From NCBI RefSeq assembly GCF_052114605.1, contig NZ_JBFRFB010000003.1, positions 1-64,000 on the forward strand: a DNA stretch of 64,000 nucleotides. Reading direction: 5' to 3'. Origin of the DNA: Microvirga sp052114605. GTDB taxonomy: Bacteria; Pseudomonadota; Alphaproteobacteria; Rhizobiales; Beijerinckiaceae. The position numbers and the translations under genes are program-made. This document shows positions 32,655 through 41,086 of the stretch, one piece after another (the stretch's first letter is position 1; every line of letters starts with the position of its first letter). The notes beneath the pieces are model-generated. The model worked only from the letters and a program-made list of their open reading frames with translations. It ran no database searches and was not told the origin of the DNA.

Positions 32655-33589
32655 CGGCCTACCCGGCCGGACGTACGGTTGCGCATGCTGCCTCCGGAGG
32701 CCGGAGGCAGTCTCCCCGAATCAAGAAATTCTTCGGCTCTTCCAAGAGCGTTCGCCGGCGGTCCGCCGGCGTTCCCATCGAGCAGCGCGTTCCGCGCTTC
32801 CTCGGCACCTATCTCGCCCTTGGTTTCTTCGCCGGCGTCGTGACGCTCGGCCTCTGGCAGGGCGGCCATCTCGACAGCTTTATCCGTGAGAACGGCCAGC
32901 CGCACCATGCGCTGGCCCGCGCTGTCGGCCTTGGGCTGGAGCAGGTCACCATCTCCGGCATCTCGCAGATCCGCGAGAACGAGGTTCTCGCCGCTGCCGG
33001 CATCAATTCGAAGCTGTCTCTGGCGTTCCTCGACGTGAACGATCTGCGCGAGCGCCTCGAGCGCGTGCCGCTGATCAAGTCTGCTACCGTGCGCAAGCTC
33101 TATCCCAACGAGCTGGTGATCGGTCTCACCGAGCGTGAACCGCATGCTCTCTGGCAGAACAACGGCGAGCTGTTCATCATCGCCGCCGACGGCACCGTGA
33201 TCGACCTCATGCAGGACGAGCGCTTCGTCGATCTGCCCTTCGTGGTGGGCGAGAACGCGAATACACGCAGCAAGGAGTATTTCGCGCTTCTCGATGCCGC
33301 CGGTCCGCTCAAGAGCCGCATCCGTGCCGGCACGCTCGTCGCCGGTCGCCGCTGGACGCTCAAGATGGACAACGGCATGGATGTGCGCCTGCCGGAACTC
33401 GGTGCTGCCCAGGCCATGGCGCGGCTCGCGAAGCTCGAAAACGAGCAGAAGATTTTGGAAAAGGACGTTCTGGCGGTCGATCTGCGGATAGTGGATCGCG
33501 TCGTGGTTCGTCTGTCGGAAGAAGCGGCTCTGGCACGCGCCGAGTCGCTCAAGAAGAAGCCAATGCGCGGCAAGGGTATCGACACATGA
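32651..33589 (+). CDS. ftsQ: Cell division protein FtsQ
   Basis: This 312-residue bitopic divisome protein has a basic cytoplasmic region (about 1-55) and a membrane segment near 62-82 (FLGTYLALGFFAGVVTLGLW). A POTRA domain (VTISGISQIRENEVLAAAGI) and the FtsQ beta domain follow, with REPHALWQNNGELFIIAADGTVI in two adjoining strands. It organises FtsB and FtsL. I chose the ATG at 32651 for its four-base overlap with ddl. The frame extends slightly further up. Confidence 0.93.
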   Translation: MTAYPAGRTVAHAASGGRRQSPRIKKFFGSSKSVRRRSAGVPIEQRVPRFLGTYLALGFFAGVVTLGLWQGGHLDSFIRENGQPHHALARAVGLGLEQVTISGISQIRENEVLAAAGINSKLSLAFLDVNDLRERLERVPLIKSATVRKLYPNELVIGLTEREPHALWQNNGELFIIAADGTVIDLMQDERFVDLPFVVGENANTRSKEYFALLDAAGPLKSRIRAGTLVAGRRWTLKMDNGMDVRLPELGAAQAMARLAKLENEQKILEKDVLAVDLRIVDRVVVRLSEEAALARAESLKKKPMRGKGIDT

Positions 33590-34908
33590 GTCTCTCGGGT
33601 CACGGGCTGACACCGCGTTTGAAGCCGCTCTCGGCACGCAAGAGCGCCATCCTCTCGGTTCTCGATATCGGGACGAGCAAGGTGGTCTGCGTGGTCGCCG
33701 AGCTGAAGCCGGCGGATGAGGTTGAATCGCTGCGCAGCCGCACTCATGTGGCGCGCATTCTCGGTATCGGGCATCAGCGCTCGGCGGGCCTCAAGGGCGG
33801 CGTCGTGGTGGATCTCGAAGCGGCCGAAACAGCGATCCGTCAGGCGGTTCACGCCGCCGAGCGGATGGCGAAGGTCGAGATCCAGTCGGTGATCGTCAAC
33901 CTCACCGGCGGCCGTATGGCCTCCGAGCATTTCGATGCCCAAGTGCCGGTGCGCGGCGCTGTGGGCGAAGGTGATGTGCATCGCGTGCTCGATGCCGCTT
34001 CCGATTACGATCTGCGCCGGGGCAGGGCGGTTCTTCACGCGCTGCCGACGGGTTTCTCTCTCGATCAGCAGCACCACATCGTGGACCCCGCCGGCATGAT
34101 CGGCGAACGTCTCGGCGTGGACCTCCACGTCGTCACCTCGGAAGCCGCTGCCGCACGCAATCTCATGATCGCGGTCGAGCGCTGCCATCTGGGTGTCGAG
34201 GCGGTGATTTCCTCTCCTTACGCGTCCGGTCTCTCGGCGCTCGTGGACGACGAAGCCGATATGGGCTGCGCGGTCGTCGACATGGGTGCGGGCACCACGA
34301 GCGTGGGCATCTTCTCCAACGGGCATCTGGTTCATACCGATGCCGTCGCCGTCGGCGGTCACCACGTGACCATGGACATCGCGCGCGGTCTCACGACCCG
34401 CGTGTCCGCAGCCGAGCGGCTGAAAACACTCTACGGCTCCGCGATCTCTTCGAGCGCGGACGACCGGGACATGATCGCGGTGCCGCAGGTCGATGAGGAC
34501 GAACGTGACGTTCCGAACCATCTGCCCAAGTCGCACCTCGTTCGCATCATCAAGCCGCGGGTCGAGGAAATCCTCGAACTCGTGCGCGACCGCCTGAAGA
34601 GCGCGGGCTTCGCGGCCCAAGCCGGACGGCGCGTGGTGCTGACGGGCGGCGCAAGCCAGCTCGTCGGGCTGCCGGAAACGGCACGCCGAATCCTGCAGGG
34701 CCAGGTTCGTGTCGGGCGTCCGCTCGGCATCAAGGGCCTGCCGGAAGCGGCGAAGGGCCCCGCTTTTTCGGCGGTGGTCGGTCTCCTGGTTTACCCCCAG
34801 GTGGCGCATATCGAGTATTTCGAGCCGCGCTCGAGCGGCTTGTTTCAGAGTACGGGAACCGACGGCTACTTCTCGCGGGTGGGCCGGTGGATTCGCGATA
34901 GTTTTTAA
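33586..34908 (+). CDS. ftsA: Cell division protein FtsA
   Basis: The 440-residue actin-like ATPase tethers FtsZ to the membrane. Actin-fold motifs are VLDIGTSKVVCVVAEL near residues 25-40, the 1C-type insert region, VVDMGAGTTSVGIF near 228-241, and TGGASQLVGLPETA. The last residues, RVGRWIRDSF, form the amphipathic membrane-targeting helix. It overlaps ftsQ by four bases and precedes ftsZ by 103 bases. Confidence 0.96.
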   Translation: MSLSGHGLTPRLKPLSARKSAILSVLDIGTSKVVCVVAELKPADEVESLRSRTHVARILGIGHQRSAGLKGGVVVDLEAAETAIRQAVHAAERMAKVEIQSVIVNLTGGRMASEHFDAQVPVRGAVGEGDVHRVLDAASDYDLRRGRAVLHALPTGFSLDQQHHIVDPAGMIGERLGVDLHVVTSEAAAARNLMIAVERCHLGVEAVISSPYASGLSALVDDEADMGCAVVDMGAGTTSVGIFSNGHLVHTDAVAVGGHHVTMDIARGLTTRVSAAERLKTLYGSAISSSADDRDMIAVPQVDEDERDVPNHLPKSHLVRIIKPRVEEILELVRDRLKSAGFAAQAGRRVVLTGGASQLVGLPETARRILQGQVRVGRPLGIKGLPEAAKGPAFSAVVGLLVYPQVAHIEYFEPRSSGLFQSTGTDGYFSRVGRWIRDSF

Positions 34909-35011
34909 AGCGTAACGCGATGACGCGGCGGGTCATTGCGAGAGTTCCAAGTCAACAAAAGTAAGCGTCGGCCAAACGCTGTCAGTGAAAAAGGCCAAAG
35001 AGGCACAGGTC

Positions 35012-36682
35012 ATGGCAATCAATCTGCAATCTCCGGACATCCGGGAACTCAAGCCGCACATCACCGTTTTCGGCGTCGGTGGCGCTGGCGGCAACGCCGT
35101 CAACAACATGATCGAGTCCGGTCTTGAGGGCGTCGAGTTCGTGGTGTCGAACACCGATGCGCAGGCCCTGGCCTCCTCCAAGGCTCCCCGCGTGATCCAG
35201 ATGGGCATTCAGGTCACGGAAGGCCTCGGTGCCGGCTCGCAGCCGGAAGTCGGCCGCGCCGCAGCTGAAGAGGTGATCGACGAGATCCGCGATCAGCTTG
35301 CCGGCTCCCACATGGTGTTCATCACCGCCGGCATGGGCGGCGGCACCGGCACGGGCGCTGCCCCGGTCGTGGCCCGCGCGGCCCGCGAGCTCGGTATACT
35401 GACGGTTGGCGTCGTGACGAAGCCGTTCCAGTTCGAGGGCGTGCGCCGCATGAAGTTGGCTGAGGCCGGCATCGCCGAGCTGCAGCAGGCCGTCGATACG
35501 CTCATCGTCATCCCGAACCAGAACCTCTTCCGCGTCGCCACGGAAAAGACGACCTTCGCGGACGCCTTCGCCATGGCCGACCAGGTGCTCTACTCGGGCG
35601 TCGCCTGCATCACCGACCTGATGGTGAAGGAAGGCCTCATCAACCTCGACTTCGCCGATGTGCGCTCCGTCATGCGCGGCATGGGCAAGGCCATGATGGG
35701 CACGGGCGAAGCTTCCGGCGAGAAGCGCGCGATCCGCGCCGCCGAGGCCGCCATCGCGAACCCGCTCCTCGACGACGTGTCGATGAAGGGGGCTCGCGGC
35801 CTGCTGATCTCGATCACGGGCGGCAATGACCTCACCCTCTACGAACTCGACGAAGCCGCCACCCGCATCCGCGAGGAAGTGGACCAGGATGCCAACATCA
35901 TCCTCGGCGCGACCTTCGACGAGAGTCTGGAAGGCATCATCCGCGTGTCCGTGGTGGCCACCGGCATCGACCACGCCCTCCTGGAAAACGGCGGCGACAT
36001 CTCCGCCACCGAGCAGCGGATTTCCGAGGTGGCCGAGCGTCTTCGCGCCGAAGCCCGGGCCCGTGCCACGCACACCCAGGCCGTGCCGACCTTTCGTGCC
36101 AACCCCCAGCTTGCCGAGCCGGTGAGGGCCGCTCAGATCCTGACGGAAGGAACCCCGGTTCTGGCTCCGGCTCCGGTTGCCATGGAGCCCGCTCCGCAGC
36201 CGGTGGTTCGTGACGACGTGATCCTCACCCCCGCCCAGCCGCGTCAGACCATGGCCTACGAGGCTCCGGCCCCGCAGCAGCCCGTCTATGAAGAGCCGAT
36301 GCAGCAGGATGCCTTCATCCCGCCGCAGGCCGAGCGCGCCATGCGCCCCGCCCGCATGCCCCGGATCGATGAGCTGCCGATCCCGGCCCAGAACCAGATC
36401 CGCGCCAGCCGTGGCGAGATCGATCCGGTTCAGGAGCACAAGCCGTCCCTGATCCAGCGTCTGGCCACAATGGGCTTCGGACGTCGTGAAGAGGCACAGC
36501 ATGCCCCGGTCGAGCAGGCTCCGCGCCAGGAGGCTCCGCGCCAGCAGATGTCTCCGGTTCACGCCGAATACGCCCGCCGCCCGGTTCCCCAGGCGCAGCG
36601 TCCGGCTCAAGGACCTGCCCAGCGCGGCATGGAAGATGACCAGCTGGAGATTCCGGCCTTCCTCCGCCGGCAGGCGAACTAA
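35012..36682 (+). CDS. ftsZ: Cell division protein FtsZ
   Basis: The 556-residue tubulin-like GTPase forms the Z ring. The GTPase domain (about 10-320) has VFGVGGAGGNAVNNM, NTDAQAL and the tubulin signature GGGTGTGAAPV. A disordered linker of about 200 residues, rich in Pro, Gln, Ala and Glu, follows, longer than in E. coli but usual in Rhizobiales and Caulobacter. The conserved tail DDQLEIPAFLRRQ, which binds FtsA and other partners, is intact. I chose the ATG at 35012 because AGAGG lies eight bases upstream. A GTG at 34985 would add nine residues. Confidence 0.97.
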   Translation: MAINLQSPDIRELKPHITVFGVGGAGGNAVNNMIESGLEGVEFVVSNTDAQALASSKAPRVIQMGIQVTEGLGAGSQPEVGRAAAEEVIDEIRDQLAGSHMVFITAGMGGGTGTGAAPVVARAARELGILTVGVVTKPFQFEGVRRMKLAEAGIAELQQAVDTLIVIPNQNLFRVATEKTTFADAFAMADQVLYSGVACITDLMVKEGLINLDFADVRSVMRGMGKAMMGTGEASGEKRAIRAAEAAIANPLLDDVSMKGARGLLISITGGNDLTLYELDEAATRIREEVDQDANIILGATFDESLEGIIRVSVVATGIDHALLENGGDISATEQRISEVAERLRAEARARATHTQAVPTFRANPQLAEPVRAAQILTEGTPVLAPAPVAMEPAPQPVVRDDVILTPAQPRQTMAYEAPAPQQPVYEEPMQQDAFIPPQAERAMRPARMPRIDELPIPAQNQIRASRGEIDPVQEHKPSLIQRLATMGFGRREEAQHAPVEQAPRQEAPRQQMSPVHAEYARRPVPQAQRPAQGPAQRGMEDDQLEIPAFLRRQAN

Positions 36683-36687
36683 GTTCG

Positions 36688-36725
36688 AGCATCGGACCTA
36701 AAAGCAGATTCGCGCTTTTGGGCCC
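36688..36725. repeat. AGCATCGGA palindromic repeat, copy 1 (after ftsZ)
   Basis: The element starts AGCATCGGA (36688-36696), continues CCTAAAAGC, and closes with GCGCTTTTGGG, five bases after the ftsZ stop. It shares its left half and core with the copies at 37984 and 40836 but has a degraded right end. Confidence 0.65.
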
Positions 36726-36764
36726 ACCAGGCGCTCCAGCTTAGCCGGAACTGTTACAAGCTTG

Positions 36765-36800
36765 GCCCCCGGTCGCCCCGCGATCGGGGGCTTCGCTTTT
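36765..36800 (+). terminator. Intrinsic terminator after ftsZ
   Basis: GCCCCCG (36765-36771) pairs with CGGGGGC (36785-36791). Four more inner pairs (one G-U) leave the loop CCCCG. TTCGCTTTT follows. It lies 82 bases past ftsZ and before the CtrA-type site. Confidence 0.75.
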
Positions 36801-36811
36801 AAACTCCTTCT

Positions 36812-36826
36812 TTAACAAAGGGTTAA
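36812..36826. promoter_or_regulatory. CtrA-type binding site upstream of lpxC
   Basis: TTAA (36812-36815), seven bases, and TTAA (36823-36826) match the full CtrA consensus TTAA-N7-TTAA of alphaproteobacteria exactly. The site is about 200 bases before lpxC and just after the ftsZ terminator. It is the only perfect match I found in the window. Binding is inferred. Confidence 0.6.
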
Positions 36827-37021
36827 GACTTATCCGCTCTGTAACAGAACGTAAGAAAGCGTGATTTGGCCTAGCTGGCACAGCCGACTATGTTGCCCCT
36901 ATCCAAAAGGGCAGGGGTGTTAATCCCCGTCCGCCAATTCAGTGATTTTACTACAGCGAACGCCGGTAGCCGCCTGAGGGTGCATCCACCAAGTGGCGAT
37001 CTTGTTCGAGGTTCAGAGATA

Positions 37022-37966
37022 ATGAAGCAAAGCCATCAAACCACGCTCCGCGCAGCCGTTACCCTGGTCGGAATCGGCGTCCATTCGGGAGATGAGGTGA
37101 GGATGATCCTCCACCCTGCGGAGGTGAACCATGGCATTGCCTTCCTGCGTACCGGCCTCCCGGGGGGTATGGACCGTCTCATCGATGCCCGCCATCTGGC
37201 TGTGACGGCCACCGAACTCTGCACCGTGATCGGCGATCGCGAGAGCGGCGCCGTGGCCACCATCGAACACCTCATGGCTGCACTGAGCGGTCTCGGCATC
37301 GACAACGTGCTCGTCGAGATCGACGGACCGGAAGTGCCGATTCTCGATGGCAGCTCCGCTCCCTTCATCGATGCGATCGATCAGGTCGGCATCGCCGTCC
37401 AGGGCGCGACCCGCCGCTATCTCAAAGTTCTCAGGCCTGTCCGCATCGAGCAGGGCAGGGCTTTCGCCGAGCTTCTCCCCAACGAGCGCGCCTTCCGCCT
37501 CGATGTGGAAATCGATTTCCCTACGGCCGTGATCGGTCGTCAGCGCAAGATCGTCGATCTCAGCCCCTCCGTGTTCCGCCGTGACATCTCCCGCGCCCGC
37601 ACCTTCGGCTTCATGAAGGATGTGGAAAAGCTGTGGAGCGCCGGCTTCGCCCTGGGTGCTTCGCTCGATAACACCGTCGCCATCGGCGAGGACGGGATCA
37701 TGAATCCCGAAGGCCTCCGCTATGCCGACGAGTTCGTGCGCCATAAGCTTCTGGATGCTGTCGGCGACCTGTCCCTCGCGGGCCTGCCGCTGCTCGGGAC
37801 CTACCGCTCCTATTGCGGCGGTCACCGCATGAACTTCTCGGTGCTTGAGGCCCTGTTCTCAAGCCGCGCCAACTACGCCATTGTGGATGCGGTCCCCCGC
37901 CGCGAGACGGGATATGCGGAAGTCGGCAGCGCGGCCATGACGGCCTTCGCGCAGGAAATTCACTAA
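37022..37966 (+). CDS. lpxC: UDP-3-O-acyl-N-acetylglucosamine deacetylase
   Basis: The 314-residue zinc enzyme carries out the committed step of lipid A synthesis. Zinc-site segments are visible: ATIEHLMAALSGLGIDN near residues 80-96 and HKLLDAVGDLSLAG near 241-254, with the late GGHRMNFSVLEAL. I chose the ATG at 37022 because homology begins with QTTLRAAVTLVGIGVHSG. The open frame to its left is leader sequence. It shows that the organism makes LPS. Placement after ftsZ is standard. Confidence 0.95.
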   Translation: MKQSHQTTLRAAVTLVGIGVHSGDEVRMILHPAEVNHGIAFLRTGLPGGMDRLIDARHLAVTATELCTVIGDRESGAVATIEHLMAALSGLGIDNVLVEIDGPEVPILDGSSAPFIDAIDQVGIAVQGATRRYLKVLRPVRIEQGRAFAELLPNERAFRLDVEIDFPTAVIGRQRKIVDLSPSVFRRDISRARTFGFMKDVEKLWSAGFALGASLDNTVAIGEDGIMNPEGLRYADEFVRHKLLDAVGDLSLAGLPLLGTYRSYCGGHRMNFSVLEALFSSRANYAIVDAVPRRETGYAEVGSAAMTAFAQEIH

Positions 37967-37983
37967 TCCTTCTTATCGAAGGA

Positions 37984-38032
37984 AGCATCGGATGGAGCCT
38001 AAAAGTGCAAATACACTTTTGGGTCCGATGCT
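37984..38032. repeat. AGCATCGGA palindromic repeat, copy 2 (after lpxC)
   Basis: AGCATCGGA (37984-37992) and TCCGATGCT (38024-38032) are exact reverse complements. Inside them CCTAAAAGTG pairs with CACTTTTGGG around a six-base loop. This is the most symmetrical copy and lies 18 bases after the lpxC stop, so its transcript would fold into a long hairpin. Confidence 0.8.
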
Positions 38033-38190
38033 TTCGCGCCCATTGGCCGCACTCTTTCCTGCGGCCTGAATCGATCACATTGGGTAAAGCTGTTGCGATG
38101 GGGTTGGCTCTTGACCCCCGCATAGGTTAAAGAACCTGTGGTGCATCGTTTAAAAATCACCAAGCACGGATTTTGGAGGACCGCGAAGCC

Positions 38191-39087
38191 ATGTCTTTCG
38201 CGAAGCTTTACTTGAGCTTGAGGGCCGCTGCGGGGCGCACGCTGCTGATCGGCGCCTGCGGCTTGGCGCTCGCCGGCTGCGATACCCTTTCGTCGATCAA
38301 TCCTTTCGACAAGAGCGAAACCTACAAGCCGGAGGTCGTCGCCGACGTCCCGGCCGAGCAGATCTACAATGACGGCCTTGCCCGCATTCAGAGCCGGGAT
38401 TTCGAAGGCGCCGCCAAGAAGTTCAACAGCCTGGATCGCCAGTACCCCTATTCGGACTGGGCGCGCAAAGGGCTGATCATGGAGGCCTATGCCACCTACG
38501 AGGGCGGCATGTATGAGGAATCCATCACGGCCTCGAAGCGCTACCTTCAGCAGCACCCGAATACCTCGGATGCGGCCTACGCGCAGTATCTGATGGCGTC
38601 GTCCTATTACGATCAGATCCCGGATATCACCCGCGACCAGGAAAAGTCCGAGCGCGCCATCCTCGCGCTGCAGGAGCTGATCCAGCGCTATCCCAGCTCC
38701 GAATACGTCGCCGATGCCAAGAAGAAGATCCAGGTGGCCAGCGACCAGCTTGCGGGCAAGGAGATGGAAGTCGGACGCTTCTACCTGCAGAAGCGTAACT
38801 ATTCCGGCGCCATCAACCGTTTCCGCACCGTGGTTTCGCGCTATCAGACGACCCGCCATTCGGAAGAGGCTCTCGAGCGTCTCACCGAGGCCTATATGGC
38901 TATGGGCATCGTCAGCGAGGCGCAGACCGCGGCAGCCGTTCTCGGACACAACTTCCCTGACAGTCCTTGGTACAAGGACGCCTATGCCCTGCTGACCAAG
39001 GGCGGCGTTGAGCCGCGCGAGGACTCCCAGTCCTGGATCAGCAAGGCGTTCCGTGGCGTCCCCCAGGTCGGTCAGCGGGCGGGGTAA
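38191..39087 (+). CDS. bamD: Outer membrane protein assembly factor BamD
   Basis: The 298-residue lipoprotein of the BAM complex inserts beta-barrel proteins. It has a signal peptide with lipobox LALAGC (cysteine near residue 30) and five TPR-like helical repeats (for example IYNDGLARIQSRDFEGAAKKF and RYPSSEYVADAKKKI). I chose the ATG at 38191. GGAGGA lies 10 bases upstream, and a TTG at 38173 overlaps that site. It is followed 12 bases later by recN, so the two are likely co-transcribed. Confidence 0.93.
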   Translation: MSFAKLYLSLRAAAGRTLLIGACGLALAGCDTLSSINPFDKSETYKPEVVADVPAEQIYNDGLARIQSRDFEGAAKKFNSLDRQYPYSDWARKGLIMEAYATYEGGMYEESITASKRYLQQHPNTSDAAYAQYLMASSYYDQIPDITRDQEKSERAILALQELIQRYPSSEYVADAKKKIQVASDQLAGKEMEVGRFYLQKRNYSGAINRFRTVVSRYQTTRHSEEALERLTEAYMAMGIVSEAQTAAAVLGHNFPDSPWYKDAYALLTKGGVEPREDSQSWISKAFRGVPQVGQRAG

Positions 39088-39099
39088 GCCTCACCACAC

Positions 39100-40776
39100 A
39101 TGCTGATCCAGCTGGCGATACGCGACATCGTCCTCATCGACAGGCTTGAGCTTCATTTCCACGAGGGCCTCAGCGTCCTCACGGGTGAAACCGGGGCTGG
39201 TAAATCCATCCTGCTCGATGCTTTTGCACTGGCCCTTGGCGGACGCGGCGACGGTAGCCTCGTACGCCATGGTGAGTCTCAGGGACAAGTCACGGCTGTC
39301 TTCGACTGCCCCATGGACCATCCGGCCCGCCGGATCGCGTATGAATCCGACATCGATATCGACGGGGATCTGATCCTCCGCCGCGTTCAGGTGGCGGACG
39401 GGCGCACTCGCGCCTTTGTGAACGATCAGCCCGTGAGCGTGCAGGTGCTCAAGGCTATCGGCTCGACCCTCGTCGAGATCCATGGCCAGCACGATGACCG
39501 CGCCCTCGTCGATCCCGTAACGCACCGCGCCATTCTCGATGCCTTCGGTGGCCTCGGTGACGAGCTGCAGGCTGTCGGCGATGCGTCGCGCCGGGTTCGC
39601 GATGCGCGCACCGCCTTGCACGAACACCGCAAGCGTATCGAGAAGGCCCGCAAGGAAGCTGACTTCCTGCGCCATGCGGTCGAGGAGCTGACGAAGCTCA
39701 ACCCTCAGGCGGGCGAGGAGGAAGCCCTCGCCGAACGCCGCGTTGTCATGATGCAATCCGAGAAGGTGGCCCAGGATCTCAACGAGGCCTTCGAGGCCGT
39801 TGCGGGCACATCCTCGCCCGTTCCGGAACTCTCCGCCGCCTTGCGCAAGCTCGAGCGCCGCAGCGCACAGGCTCCGACGCTCGTGGAATCCAGCGTGCGC
39901 GCCCTCGATGCGGCTCTCGTTGCCATCGACGAGGCTCGTGCGGCCTTGGAAGAAGCAATCCGTGCCACGGAGTACGACCCCCGGGAGTTGGAGCAGACCG
40001 AGGAGCGCCTGTTCGCCCTTCGCGCGGCCGCCCGCAAATATGATGTGCCCGCCGACGAGCTGGCCACCCTGCGCCAGCGTTTCGAGGCGGACGTCACAGC
40101 CATCGACGCCGGCGAGGAGCAGCTGGTCGGGCTGGAAAAGACCCTCAAGGACGCCGATCAGGCCTATCTCGCCGCCGCCAAGAAGCTCTCTGCCGGGCGC
40201 AAGAAGGCTGCTCAAGCCCTCGATGCCGCCGTCCAGGCCGAGCTGCCGCCTCTGAAGCTGGAACGGGCGAAGTTCATCACCGAGATCAATACGGATGAGG
40301 ACAGCCGCGATCCTGCGGGCTTCGAGCGTGTCGAGTTCTGGGCCCAGACCAATCCGGGCACCCGTCCCGGCCCCCTCATGAAGGTGGCGTCCGGCGGCGA
40401 GCTTTCCCGCTTCATGCTGGCCCTGAAGGTGGTGCTGGCGGACAAGGGTTCGGCCCCGACCCTGGTCTTCGATGAAATCGATACCGGCGTCGGCGGTGCC
40501 GTGGCGGATGCCATCGGCCAGCGCCTCGCACGCCTGTCGCGCCGTGTGCAGGTCATGGCCGTCACCCATGCCCCGCAGGTGGCCGCCCGCGCTCAGACTC
40601 ACTTCCTCATCGCCAAGGAAGGCGTTCGCGATGCCGAAGACCGCGTCGCCACCCGCGTCGTGCCTCTGGAAGCCGCGCCGCGCCGCGAGGAAATCGCCCG
40701 CATGCTCGCCGGTGCCACAATTACCGAGGAGGCGAGAGCCGCCGCGGCGCGCCTGCTGGAAGCCGCTGCCCATTAA
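39100..40776 (+). CDS. recN: DNA repair protein RecN
   Basis: The 558-residue SMC-like ATPase acts early in double-strand-break repair. It has Walker A LTGETGAGKSILLDAF near residues 27-42, a central coiled coil (about 150-380, rich in Glu, Arg and Ala), signature ASGGELSRFMLALK, and Walker B LVFDEIDTGVGG. The start is 12 bases after bamD. The order ftsZ-lpxC-bamD-recN-ligA is conserved in Rhizobiales. Here another gene interrupts it before ligA. Confidence 0.96.
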   Translation: MLIQLAIRDIVLIDRLELHFHEGLSVLTGETGAGKSILLDAFALALGGRGDGSLVRHGESQGQVTAVFDCPMDHPARRIAYESDIDIDGDLILRRVQVADGRTRAFVNDQPVSVQVLKAIGSTLVEIHGQHDDRALVDPVTHRAILDAFGGLGDELQAVGDASRRVRDARTALHEHRKRIEKARKEADFLRHAVEELTKLNPQAGEEEALAERRVVMMQSEKVAQDLNEAFEAVAGTSSPVPELSAALRKLERRSAQAPTLVESSVRALDAALVAIDEARAALEEAIRATEYDPRELEQTEERLFALRAAARKYDVPADELATLRQRFEADVTAIDAGEEQLVGLEKTLKDADQAYLAAAKKLSAGRKKAAQALDAAVQAELPPLKLERAKFITEINTDEDSRDPAGFERVEFWAQTNPGTRPGPLMKVASGGELSRFMLALKVVLADKGSAPTLVFDEIDTGVGGAVADAIGQRLARLSRRVQVMAVTHAPQVAARAQTHFLIAKEGVRDAEDRVATRVVPLEAAPRREEIARMLAGATITEEARAAAARLLEAAAH

Positions 40777-40777
40777 G

Positions 40778-40883
40778 GCATCGCACGCAAAAGCGGATCC
40801 AGCTTTGCGCGCGAACGACGCTCCAATTCAGAGAAAGCATCGGAGCGATCCAAAAAGGGCAAATCCGCTTTTTGGTCCGATGC
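40778..40883. repeat. AGCATCGGA palindromic repeat, copy 3, tandem pair (after recN)
   Basis: Two units follow recN directly. The first (about 40779-40830) is degraded, with GCATCGCACGCAAAAGCGG opposite AGCTTTGCGCGCGAACGACG. The second (40836-40883) is intact: AGCATCGGA, CCAAAAAG, CTTTTTGG, TCCGATGC. It shares ends and core with the copies after ftsZ and lpxC. Confidence 0.75.
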
Positions 40884-40969
40884 CGTAGTGAACGCGCAGG
40901 GGGCATGTCGTTAGGCCCCTATCGAAATCCGCTAAAGCCGGTTAACTAGCCGAATAAGGATTGGGGCAC

Positions 40970-41086
40970 ATGCAGGCGCTTCAATCCGGAGGCGGTGCAA
41001 TGCCGCTTCTGAAGCTTATCCATCCAATGCCGGGGCTTCATCCTTGTGAGGCACGAACCTGTCCCAGCCGTCGGTCTGAAGCGTAA
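40970..41086 (+). CDS. Possible 38-codon leader ORF overlapping the efflux gene start
   Basis: A short frame starts at ATG 40970 with AAGGA nine bases upstream. It contains a second ATG at 41000 with GGAGG seven bases upstream, and ends at TAA 41084-41086. It thus overlaps the first 13 codons of the efflux gene in another frame. The efflux gene's own GTG has no good ribosome site, so translation through this ORF could control it. There is no homology evidence, and it may be chance. Confidence 0.3.
   Translation: MQALQSGGGAMPLLKLIHPMPGLHPCEARTCPSRRSEA

Larger units (their letters stand above)
36683..37021 (+). promoter_or_regulatory. ftsZ-lpxC intergenic region
   Basis: The 339 bases contain, in order, a palindromic repeat copy (36688-36725), an intrinsic terminator (36765-36800), a CtrA-type box (36812-36826), and an approximately 160-base leader with competing short GC stems around 36895-36928 (CCCCT with AGGGG, or GGGG with CCCC). 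No gene is seen. The order suggests that ftsZ transcription stops here and lpxC has its own promoter. Confidence 0.6.
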
